64,000 nt of DNA from Bacteroides oleiciplenus YIT 12058 (GTDB taxonomy: Bacteria > Bacteroidota > Bacteroidia > Bacteroidales > Bacteroidaceae): positions 186,001-250,000 of the forward strand of contig NZ_JH992946.1 of NCBI RefSeq assembly GCF_000315485.1, in the 5' to 3' direction. The notes below the pieces were generated by a model. It was not told where the DNA came from. It searched no databases and saw only the letters and a list, made by a program, of their open reading frames with translations. This document shows positions 26,838-34,231 of the stretch, in pieces. How positions within the stretch are numbered: the stretch's first letter is position 1; each line of letters opens with the position of its first letter. The position numbers and the translations under genes were made by a program.

Positions 26838-26865
26838 CGGTTTGAAAGAGAAAATAGTATCTTTG
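26833..26865 (+). promoter_or_regulatory. Promoter of the CPBP-DUF2975-XRE operon
   Basis: TTTG (26833-26836), 21 bp, then TATCTTTG (26858-26865) match both Bacteroides promoter boxes at correct spacing. Transcription would start near 26872, 18 bp before the CPBP start codon. Confidence 0.75.
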
Positions 26866-26889
26866 CAGACTTTTTAGAGAAAGACAACG

Positions 26890-27669
26890 ATGAAAACGGC
26901 AATAAAACTGGTTCTTATTTACTTGGCGATGCAAATTCTCGGTGGGTTGGCAGTGGGGCCATTTGCTATGATTTATGCGCATATTAAATATGGTAGCATA
27001 GAAAGGGCGAATGATTTTGTTTTGGCTCCCGCCTTATTAGCAGGGTTTGTATTTATGGTGATTTATTTGTGGTGGCAAGGCTATCTGACCGGTGATAAAC
27101 AATTGTATTCACCTGTATCTGCAACCTATTTGTTCTGGAGCGCCATAATGGGTATTTCCATGATTTTTATGATTGATTTCCTGATGTCTCATCTCACGTT
27201 CCTCCCGAACTTTTTGAGTGACACTTTTGATGTTTTACAGTCCGGGTGGCTGGGTATTCTCTGTGTGGGGATACTGGGGCCCATTCTTGAAGAATTATTG
27301 TTCAGGGGAGCAATTACTAAAGTCTTGTTGAAGAAATACAGTCCGGTGGTAGCTATTTTAATATCCGGCTTGCTGTTTGGCATTTTCCACATGAATCCGG
27401 CGCAGATTGTAGGAGCTACATTGATTGGCTTTGTCCTTGCATGGATTTATTATAAGACACACAGTTTGATACCTTGTATCCTGATTCACATCATGAATAA
27501 CTGTCTTTCTGTTTATCTTAGTTTAAAGTTTCCGGATGTGGACTATACTTCCGATTTAATTGGAGAGCCGGCATACACGATTAGCCTGGTACTTTCCGTA
27601 CTATTGTTTATGCTTTCCTGGAGAATGATGAACACTTATAAATTATCTAATACAACTACTAAAGTATGA
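26890..27669 (+). CDS. CPBP family intramembrane glutamic protease
   Basis: A 259-residue membrane protein with about seven helices. The CAAX-prenyl-protease/bacteriocin-processing (CPBP, Abi) motifs are present: EELLFRG near residue 135, FGIFHMN near 165 and HIMNN near 200, giving the catalytic Glu pair and His. Bacterial members act in peptide processing, bacteriocin self-immunity or unknown membrane proteolysis. It overlaps the next gene by 4 bp and heads an operon of two DUF2975 proteins and a small regulator. Confidence 0.9.
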   Translation: MKTAIKLVLIYLAMQILGGLAVGPFAMIYAHIKYGSIERANDFVLAPALLAGFVFMVIYLWWQGYLTGDKQLYSPVSATYLFWSAIMGISMIFMIDFLMSHLTFLPNFLSDTFDVLQSGWLGILCVGILGPILEELLFRGAITKVLLKKYSPVVAILISGLLFGIFHMNPAQIVGATLIGFVLAWIYYKTHSLIPCILIHIMNNCLSVYLSLKFPDVDYTSDLIGEPAYTISLVLSVLLFMLSWRMMNTYKLSNTTTKV

Positions 27670-28322
27670 AAAGGAGATTGAATATTCTTTGCGTGATCGT
27701 ATTGTTTGTGCTGGGTTATTCGGTTTTAGAAACCACCTATTATGTAGGTATGGGAATTAAAGCCGGTATTGAAAAAGGCTTTGATTCTAAGATTGATGTG
27801 AAAGAAAGGGAAGAGATGACTAATTTGCAAGTCGTGCAGTTAGTGCCTAAAGATTTGGGTGGTGCAATTCTGATTGATTCCGTTTACAATGAGAAATCCG
27901 GTGAATATGTACCTGCTGCTTACGGACAAATGATTGTCAGTGTGAATACCCAGCCGAGTGTCTTATCGAGAATCATTTCTTTTCTGATCCTTATTGCAGA
28001 CTATGTCGCCATTGTCTGGGCTGTGGTGCTCTTTATCCGTCTTATTGTATCGATCAATAAATCCGATATATTCAATTGGAAGAATGTCCGGCGGCTCAGG
28101 CGTTTAGGGGTATTGCTTATTATTAGTTTTGCATGCACTTTTTTTACTGCATTTCTGAGTTTCTATAATGTGGGAAAAGTATTTTCTGTGACAGGCTATT
28201 CGTTGAGTATGGCAGACATGGTGCATATCACTTCGTTGGTATTGGGACTTTCTGCCTTGATTGTGGCGGAAGTGTTTGCTATCGGATTGAGAATGAAAGA
28301 AGAACAGGATTTGACGATTTAA
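27666..28322 (+). CDS. DUF2975 membrane protein (first copy)
   Basis: A 218-residue protein with four predicted membrane helices; an outward loop of about 80 residues lies between the first and second. The last part (SLVLGLSALIVAEVFAIGLRMKEEQDLTI) is the DUF2975 signature and is shared almost exactly with the next gene, so the two are tandem paralogues. DUF2975 proteins regularly accompany small YozG-type regulators, as here. Function unknown. Its ATG overlaps the CPBP stop. Confidence 0.85.
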   Translation: MKRRLNILCVIVLFVLGYSVLETTYYVGMGIKAGIEKGFDSKIDVKEREEMTNLQVVQLVPKDLGGAILIDSVYNEKSGEYVPAAYGQMIVSVNTQPSVLSRIISFLILIADYVAIVWAVVLFIRLIVSINKSDIFNWKNVRRLRRLGVLLIISFACTFFTAFLSFYNVGKVFSVTGYSLSMADMVHITSLVLGLSALIVAEVFAIGLRMKEEQDLTI

Positions 28323-28335
28323 ATGAAATACGATT

Positions 28336-28965
28336 ATGAAAAAATTTAGAATATTGGGAATATTAGCGATGCTGGTGATTGTAGGAGATTTTGTAATCTC
28401 TTTTACTGCCGGCTGGCAAGAAGAACGTGACAGCTTTCTGGCAGGATGTAAAAGTGCCCGTGCGGAAAGTCCGTCCTTATATACCCCCGAAGCTGTTCCT
28501 GTGGAGGTGAGACCTTTGGAAACTACCAATTTGGACTCATTGCACAATAGTATAATGAATGAGAATCTTCCCTACAAAATAGATAAAGTAAGTGTGGCTA
28601 TTGTTCCGTCGACCTGGAGTAGTATTGTGTTTTGCTTTGGTGCATTTGCTGCTTTGGCTATTCTTGCCGGAATTTATTGCTTGATAAGGGTTTTAATTTC
28701 CATATCGAAGCGCAATGTGTTTACTCATGACAATGTGGTGAGAATGCGTGTATTCACTTATTCTTTATTAGCCTTTAGCATCTTGAATGCGTTGATGGAA
28801 TGGCTGAATTATATTGAAGTGGTGAAACAAGTGAGTCTGCCTGGGTATGAAATAAAAGGTTTTAGTATGTCGGCAGATTGGGTATCATTGATGGTTATTG
28901 TTCTTTTCACCGAAATATTTGCCGTAGGTGTGAAGATGAAAGAAGAGCAAGACCTGACTATTTAA
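28336..28965 (+). CDS. DUF2975 membrane protein (second copy)
   Basis: A 209-residue paralogue of the preceding gene, 13 bp downstream, with the same four-helix layout and the ending TEIFAVGVKMKEEQDLTI. The outer loop differs in sequence from the first copy. The pair might form a hetero-oligomer. Function unknown. Confidence 0.85.
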   Translation: MKKFRILGILAMLVIVGDFVISFTAGWQEERDSFLAGCKSARAESPSLYTPEAVPVEVRPLETTNLDSLHNSIMNENLPYKIDKVSVAIVPSTWSSIVFCFGAFAALAILAGIYCLIRVLISISKRNVFTHDNVVRMRVFTYSLLAFSILNALMEWLNYIEVVKQVSLPGYEIKGFSMSADWVSLMVIVLFTEIFAVGVKMKEEQDLTI

Positions 28966-28983
28966 TCCTAACCTTGATAAAAA

Positions 28984-29199
28984 ATGATTTATATGATTAT
29001 AGTAAACCTTGATATAATGATGGCTCGGCGAAAGATATCTTTGGGAGAACTGGCCGAAAAGGTGGACATTACACCTGCTAATTTATCTATTCTGAAAACG
29101 GGAAAGGCAAAAGCCATTCGTTTTTCTACACTGGAAGCTATTTGTAAAATTCTGGATTGCCAACCGGGAGATATTCTGGAATACGTAGATAGTGATTAG
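28984..29199 (+). CDS. Small XRE/YozG-type transcription regulator
   Basis: A 71-residue single-domain helix-turn-helix protein: MARRKISLGELAEKVDITPANLSILKTGKAKAIRF (seen as the region about 12-47) followed by TLEAICKILDCQPGDILEY. It matches the short Cro/C1 regulators that travel with DUF2975 genes and most likely controls this operon. An ATG three codons later is also possible as start. Its stop codon lies inside the heptad hairpin shared with sufE. Confidence 0.88.
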   Translation: MIYMIIVNLDIMMARRKISLGELAEKVDITPANLSILKTGKAKAIRFSTLEAICKILDCQPGDILEYVDSD

Positions 29200-29271
29200 T
29201 GGTTAGTGATTAGTGATTAGCAGGCTGCGCTTTGCCAGCGGTTAATCACTAATCACTAACCATTAATCACT
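29191..29271. repeat. Heptad-built hairpin covering two convergent stop codons
   Basis: Arms 29191-29219 and 29243-29271 are complementary over 29 bp with one mismatch, and both consist of 7-nt units of the type tagtgat. The TAG of the XRE gene (29197-29199) is in the left arm and two bases of the sufE stop (29270-29272) are in the right arm. It should end both transcripts. Confidence 0.85.
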
Positions 29272-29695
29272 AATTACCTTTTCTCGCTTTGAAAGCAAGC
29301 GCATACATCCGCATCTGCTTCACCATAGACAGCAAACCATTACTACGGGTAGGCGAAAGATGTTCTTTCAACCCTATCTTATCGATGAAATAAAGATCAG
29401 CATTCAGAATTTCGTCTGGTGTATGCCCGGAAAGAACTTTCATCAGCAACGAAATGATACCTTTTACAATTAAAGCGTCGCTTTCAGCTTTGAAGATAAT
29501 TTTTCCATCCTCTTCGTCAGCTTGCAGCCATACGCGGCTTTGGCAACCTTCTATCAGATTCTGTTCCGTTTTATATTTTTCGTCGAGCGGTTCCTGCTCG
29601 TTTCCTAAATCTATGAGGAGCTGATAGCGGTCCATCCAGTCGTCAAAGTCGCTGAATTCCGCAATCACTTCGTCTTGTGCTTCGTTGATACTCAT
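29270..29695 (-). CDS. sufE: SufE-like sulfur acceptor
   Basis: A 141-residue protein that takes sulfur from the SufS cysteine desulfurase and passes it to Fe-S cluster assembly. The acceptor Cys is in LIEGCQSRVWL near residue 51, with the family pattern DWMDRYQLLIDLG before it and LSPTRSNGL near the end. It stands away from other suf genes. The 30 bp before its start are degenerate heptads. Confidence 0.92.
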   Translation of the reverse strand: MSINEAQDEVIAEFSDFDDWMDRYQLLIDLGNEQEPLDEKYKTEQNLIEGCQSRVWLQADEEDGKIIFKAESDALIVKGIISLLMKVLSGHTPDEILNADLYFIDKIGLKEHLSPTRSNGLLSMVKQMRMYALAFKARKGN

Positions 29696-29726
29696 ACTTC
29701 TTGATTTATGATTTTTGATTTATGAA

Positions 29727-30722
29727 TTATTTCTCGCTGTAAATCACTTGCATTACCGTCTGTCCTACTGCTTGCAATGTAGCCTTATCAATGGCATCCA
29801 TATCATCTTTCACAGTATGCCAGTGCTCAAAGAAATCACCTTCTGGATAATAAGGAACGATATCAATGGTTGGAATTTTGGCGTACTTGTTGATGAACGT
29901 ATGGTCATCGGTCACGAAACCGCCTTTTTTCTGTACAAAATGGCGTCCAAAACCTAAAGCATTGGCTGTTTTCCAGACTTTCTCATTGACATTGGGAGCT
30001 ACTTCATGAGACAAACCTTCATAACGGAATTCTGCATTCTTGCCCCCTACCATGTCCAGCAGTATACCAAAGCGTGCATTATATCCCTGCACATGCGGGT
30101 TACGTGCCCAATACTGTGAACCGAGTCCCCAGTATTCCTCTTTATGCGGGCCGTTGTAAGCCTGATGCGTTCCATAATCTTCGGCATCTACAAAAACAAT
30201 ATCGATACCCATTTCCGGCAACTGTTTCTGCAAATGACGTGCTATTTCCAATAATACTCCTACACCGCTGGCACCGTCATTGGCACCTAAAATAGGAGTA
30301 TAATGCTTTTTAGCGTCCGGGTCAGCATCTGCCCACGGACGGCTGTCCCAATGCGAAAAAAGGACGATACGTTTTTTCGTATCCGGTTTGTAGGAGCCGA
30401 TAATATTCCGGGCTTTTAGTAATGTACCGGTATAGGCAGGTAAGTCTACATATTGGTTAGTAACCTTTGCACCAAATTCAGTCAGTTTATTTGCCAGATA
30501 ATTGCCACAATCCACATGTGCTTTCGTATTGGGAACGCGTGGACCGAAGTCAACCTGTGCTTTCACATACTGGTAAGCACTGTCTGCATTGAACTGTGGA
30601 ACATTGACGGCGTTTTTAGTTGTTGCTTCAGTGTCGTCGCTTGCCTTCTTGGTATTGTTGCTGCATGCTATGAATGCAAGCAATACCAGGCATAAAGGGA
30701 TGAGAGTATAATTCCGTTTCAT
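29727..30722 (-). CDS. M28 family zinc peptidase lipoprotein (glutaminyl cyclase-like)
   Basis: A 331-residue lipoprotein (signal LLAFIACSN, lipid Cys at about 20). It has the M28 zinc ligands and catalytic residues: HWDSRP, GANDGASGV, VDAEDYG and DDHTFINKY. The closest group is the glutaminyl-peptide cyclotransferase-like proteins, so it may cyclise N-terminal Gln or act as an aminopeptidase; the sequence does not decide. Its ATG overlaps the stop of the S66 peptidase gene by 4 bp, so the two are co-transcribed. Confidence 0.9.
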   Translation of the reverse strand: MKRNYTLIPLCLVLLAFIACSNNTKKASDDTEATTKNAVNVPQFNADSAYQYVKAQVDFGPRVPNTKAHVDCGNYLANKLTEFGAKVTNQYVDLPAYTGTLLKARNIIGSYKPDTKKRIVLFSHWDSRPWADADPDAKKHYTPILGANDGASGVGVLLEIARHLQKQLPEMGIDIVFVDAEDYGTHQAYNGPHKEEYWGLGSQYWARNPHVQGYNARFGILLDMVGGKNAEFRYEGLSHEVAPNVNEKVWKTANALGFGRHFVQKKGGFVTDDHTFINKYAKIPTIDIVPYYPEGDFFEHWHTVKDDMDAIDKATLQAVGQTVMQVIYSEK

Positions 30723-31681
30723 TCTTTATCTAAATTAAAACTTAGTTTCACTTCTTTTTTTCCGGTTTCCAGGGTTACTGCCGCCCCGTTTATCATGGGC
30801 AGATTCATCGTAACGTGCCCCACCGGGAAGTTAAAGCAGACAGGATAATCGTATTCTTTCACCAGGTCGGCAATAGCTCCGTATAACTCTTTGCCCAGAG
30901 ATTTGGTTTCTTCATATTCTGTGAACTGTCCGATGATGAGACCGGAGAGCTTTTCTAATACACCGCCCAGTTTCAGATTATAAATCATACGCTCCACCGC
31001 GTGCGGACGTTCGCCTACATCTTCTATAAAAAGAATTGTTCCTTCTGCGGGAATATCATACGGTGTGCCTCGCAACCCATAAAACACGGATAGATTGCCA
31101 CCTCGCAGAATGCCGTTGCCAACCCCTTTGTGGTTCAGCTTATGTCCCGGACAGATGTAACTGAAACTGTTCTCTGAAGTTAGTACTGCTTCCGCCGTCT
31201 CAGAATTGAAATGTCCGAACAGGATATCCTTAAGTGCCGATGTACAGAAGTCGTCTTCGGCTTCCACCGTCAAGTGGCGGGCCATCGGGGCATGAAGAGA
31301 GGCGAAACCACTCTGTTGAAGCACGTTGTGCAATGCGGTGATATCACTGAAACCAATTAACCATTTGGGATGTTCACGAAAACGCGTAAAATCCAGCTTT
31401 CCTAATAAGTGTACTGCTCCATATCCGCCACGGCTACACAAAATAACTTTCGCTTTATCATCGTCCAGAGCATCCTGTAAGTCCTCCACACGCTGCCTGA
31501 TACTGCCTGCATAAGTTCCGTTTGAACTTCCGGCATGTTTCGCCATCACGGCGTCCAGTCCCCAGGACTTTAAACGCTTTTTAGCTCCTTTCAAGAAAGA
31601 CTTGTCTATTTTACTGGAAGGAGAAAGGATGATGACGCGATCACCTTTTTGTACGTATGGCGGAAAAATAAGGCTGCTCAT
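30719..31681 (-). CDS. S66 LD-carboxypeptidase
   Basis: A 320-residue cytoplasmic enzyme that removes the terminal D-Ala from murein tetrapeptides during recycling. The Ser-Glu-His triad is visible: Ser in CSRGGYGAVHLL (about residue 105), Glu in FIEDVGERP, His in GHVTMNLPM. The ATG at 31681 (MSSLIFPPYVQKGD) is chosen, since the nine codons before it are unlike the family. It precedes the M28 gene in one transcript. Confidence 0.92.
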   Translation of the reverse strand: MSSLIFPPYVQKGDRVIILSPSSKIDKSFLKGAKKRLKSWGLDAVMAKHAGSSNGTYAGSIRQRVEDLQDALDDDKAKVILCSRGGYGAVHLLGKLDFTRFREHPKWLIGFSDITALHNVLQQSGFASLHAPMARHLTVEAEDDFCTSALKDILFGHFNSETAEAVLTSENSFSYICPGHKLNHKGVGNGILRGGNLSVFYGLRGTPYDIPAEGTILFIEDVGERPHAVERMIYNLKLGGVLEKLSGLIIGQFTEYEETKSLGKELYGAIADLVKEYDYPVCFNFPVGHVTMNLPMINGAAVTLETGKKEVKLSFNLDKE

Positions 31682-31900
31682 AATTCTACATGTTGTGTAT
31701 GGGGACAAAAGTACACAAAATAACTCAATTCTGACATCAGATTAAGCAAAACGCACACAAGAGATGTTAAATAAGAGAGAGCCGGTAAGTCGGAAAAAGT
31801 GGTCGGTAATGTCAAATTGATATATGTCGTCTGAAATTTTCGGGCGTATCATGCTGTATTTCTCGACATTTTTTCTGATATTTGCTAAAAATCTAACGTT

Positions 31901-32818
31901 ATGGAACCTATTCGAAGTTTTGATCAACTGACCTCGCACTTGAAATCCTTGAACAAGAGGAAACGTATTGCAGTAGTCTGTGCCAATGATCCCAATACGG
32001 AATACGCCATTGCCCGCTCTTTGGAAGAGGGGATTGCCGAATTCTTGATGATTGGCGACTCTGCCATTCTGGAAAAATATCCCACATTGAAGAAATATCC
32101 TCAATATGTCAAGACTGTGCATATCGAGGATTCTGATGAGGCGGCGCGCGAAGCTGTCCGCATTGTCCGTGAGGGTGGGGCAGACATTCTGATGAAGGGG
32201 ATTATCAATACCGATAACCTCTTGCGTGCTATTCTCGACAAGGAAAAAGGTTTGTTGCCCAAAGGCAAAATACTCACCCACCTGGCTGTGATGCAGATTC
32301 CTACGTATGATAAGCTGCTGTTCTTCTCGGATGCTGCCGTTATTCCGCGTCCCACTTTGCAGCAACGCATAGAAATGATTTGGTATGCCATACATACCTG
32401 TCGCCATTTCGGTATCGAACAACCCCGCATTTCGCTTATCCACTGCACGGAGAAGGTAAGCGCCAAATTCCCTCATTCGTTAGATTATGTCAATATTGTG
32501 GAGTTGGCGGAGGCCGGAGAGTTCGGAGATGTGATAATTGACGGTCCGTTGGATGTGAAGACTTCCTGCGAGAAAACAAGTGGTGACATTAAGGGCATTG
32601 CATCTCCCATCAATGGAGAAGCGGACGTGCTGATATTCCCTAATATAGAATCGGCCAATGCTTTTTATAAGGCTGTTTCCCTGTTTGCTCATGCTGATAT
32701 GGCAGGCTTGTTGCAAGGTCCTGTTTGTCCGGTGGTGCTGCCTTCGCGCAGCGATTCCGGTTTGTCTAAGTATTACAGTATTGCTATGGCATGCCTGACA
32801 TGTAAAGAACAACTTTAA
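31901..32818 (+). CDS. ptb: Phosphate butyryltransferase
   Basis: A 305-residue acyltransferase that converts an acyl-CoA to the acyl-phosphate. It has the phosphate acetyl/butyryltransferase fold pattern, with VCANDPNTEYAIARSLEEG at the start, LMKGIINTDNLLRAIL near residue 95 and the C-terminal GLLQGPVCPVVLPSRSDS. The partner kinase follows 18 bp later, giving ATP from butyryl-CoA or a branched acyl-CoA. It is divergent from the S66 gene; a near-consensus GATATTTG lies at 31877-31884. Confidence 0.92.
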   Translation: MEPIRSFDQLTSHLKSLNKRKRIAVVCANDPNTEYAIARSLEEGIAEFLMIGDSAILEKYPTLKKYPQYVKTVHIEDSDEAAREAVRIVREGGADILMKGIINTDNLLRAILDKEKGLLPKGKILTHLAVMQIPTYDKLLFFSDAAVIPRPTLQQRIEMIWYAIHTCRHFGIEQPRISLIHCTEKVSAKFPHSLDYVNIVELAEAGEFGDVIIDGPLDVKTSCEKTSGDIKGIASPINGEADVLIFPNIESANAFYKAVSLFAHADMAGLLQGPVCPVVLPSRSDSGLSKYYSIAMACLTCKEQL

Positions 32819-32836
32819 TTTCAAAACCCTCCAACT

Positions 32837-33919
32837 ATGAAAATCCTCGCTATCAATCCCGGTTCTACTTCAACGAAGATTGCAGTATACGAAGACACTA
32901 CTCCGCTTCTGGTGCGTAACATCCGTCATTCGGTAGAGGAGCTTTCGCACTTTCCGCGTGTCATCGATCAGTTTGAGTTTCGCAAGAATCTGGTGATAGA
33001 AGCCCTGAAGGAGAATGGCATTCCTTTTGAATTTGATGCCATTGTGGGGCGTGGAGGATTGTTGAAACCCATTCCGGGCGGAGTATACGAGGTGAATGAT
33101 GCCATGCTGGACGACATTGCTCATGCCATGCGCAGTCATGCCTGTAACTTGGGGTGTCTCATTGCTGCCGAACTGGCGGCATTGCTTCCCGGTTGCCGTG
33201 CCTTCATAGCCGATCCCGGTGTAGTGGATGAACTGGATGAGATAGCCCGCATCACAGGTTCGCCCCTGATGCCGCGCATCACCATCTGGCATGCGCTGAA
33301 CCAGCGAGCCATTGCCCGCCGTTATGCTGCCGAACTGACGGCTGCTTCTCCCGATCATCCGGTTCATTACGAAGACTTGAACTTGATAATCTGTCATTTG
33401 GGGGGTGGCATCTCCGTCGGTACCCATAACCACGGGTGTGCCATCGACGTGAACAATGCCCTCGACGGGGAAGGTCCTTTTTCTCCTGAGCGGGCGGGGA
33501 CGTTGCCTGCCGGTCCGTTGATTGACCTTTGTTATTCCCATCGTTTCAGAAAAGATGAACTGAAGAAACGTATTTCCGGTCATGCCGGTTTGGCGGCACA
33601 TCTGGGCACTACTGATATACCTGCCATTATCAAATCCATAGAAGCTGGAGATAAGAAAGCGGAACTGGTACTGAATGCTATGATTTATCAGGTTGCCAAA
33701 AGTGTGGGTGCCGCTGCTGTTGTGCTTTACGGCAAAGTAGATGCAATTCTGCTGACGGGGGGGATTGCTCATTCCGATTATGTCATTTCCCGTTTGAAGG
33801 AACGGGTTTCTTTCCTTGCTCCGGTGCATGTATATCCCGGGGAAGATGAATTGGAGGCACTTGCGGTGAATGTTTTGGGAGCGTTGCGGGGGGAGTTGCC
33901 GATACAAGTTTATAAGTAA
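32837..33919 (+). CDS. buk: Butyrate kinase
   Basis: A 360-residue ASKHA-fold kinase that makes ATP and butyrate (or a branched-chain acid) from the acyl-phosphate. It starts MKILAINPGSTSTKIAVYED, has the family segments VGRGGLLKPIPGGVYEVN and LIICHLGGGISVG, and GGIAHSDYVISRL near the C terminus. It follows ptb closely. As no other butyrate-pathway gene is in the window, the substrate could equally be isobutyrate or isovalerate. Confidence 0.94.
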   Translation: MKILAINPGSTSTKIAVYEDTTPLLVRNIRHSVEELSHFPRVIDQFEFRKNLVIEALKENGIPFEFDAIVGRGGLLKPIPGGVYEVNDAMLDDIAHAMRSHACNLGCLIAAELAALLPGCRAFIADPGVVDELDEIARITGSPLMPRITIWHALNQRAIARRYAAELTAASPDHPVHYEDLNLIICHLGGGISVGTHNHGCAIDVNNALDGEGPFSPERAGTLPAGPLIDLCYSHRFRKDELKKRISGHAGLAAHLGTTDIPAIIKSIEAGDKKAELVLNAMIYQVAKSVGAAAVVLYGKVDAILLTGGIAHSDYVISRLKERVSFLAPVHVYPGEDELEALAVNVLGALRGELPIQVYK

Positions 33920-33970
33920 TAACTAAAGGGATATAAGCCCGACGATTGTTGTATTCCATGAAGATTTTGT

Positions 33971-34108
33971 TTACCCCAAATGGTAACCTCATTTACATGC
34001 CGAGGTAAAGGTTGTTACATGCCGAGGTAAAGAGCGTTACAATAGGTGGTAAAGGTCGTTACATACGGTGGTAAATGCTTTTACATTCTGCGGTAAATGG
34101 TTGGTAAA
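33971..34108. repeat. 11-bp phased array C (alternating TTAC / GGTAA)
   Basis: In the 312-bp convergent gap 33920-34231, TTAC is at 33971, 33993, 34015, 34037, 34059 and 34081, and GGTAA at 33982, 34004, 34026, 34048, 34070, 34092 and 34103. The 13 half-sites alternate at exactly 11 bp, except for two GGTAA in a row at the end. The bases between vary. A terminator hairpin follows at 34127-34160. Confidence 0.93.
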
Positions 34109-34126
34109 TGTAATACGCTGATAAAA

Positions 34127-34160
34127 AAGGAGTAAAGCCCCCCAAATGACTTTACTCCTT
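34127..34160. terminator. Terminator between buk and the susD-like gene
   Basis: aaggagtaaag (34127-34137) pairs perfectly with 34150-34160 around a 12-nt C-rich loop. It lies between two convergent genes and can serve either strand. Confidence 0.65.
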
Positions 34161-34231
34161 CCAATCTTCTTTCCCTCGTAACTAATACGGAGAAAACACC
34201 ACTAATCAAAATTCTATACCTTGGTTTTATT

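Noticed and set aside
31742..32476. 244-codon open frame on the minus strand
   Set aside because: Antisense to ptb; no motif or plausible start.
32870..33907. 345-codon open frame on the minus strand
   Set aside because: Antisense to butyrate kinase over nearly its whole length; the plus-strand gene is certain.
33971..34108. Ordinary tandem repeat or minisatellite
   Set aside because: Only 4-6 bases per unit are kept and they alternate in orientation, unlike slippage-made tandem copies.
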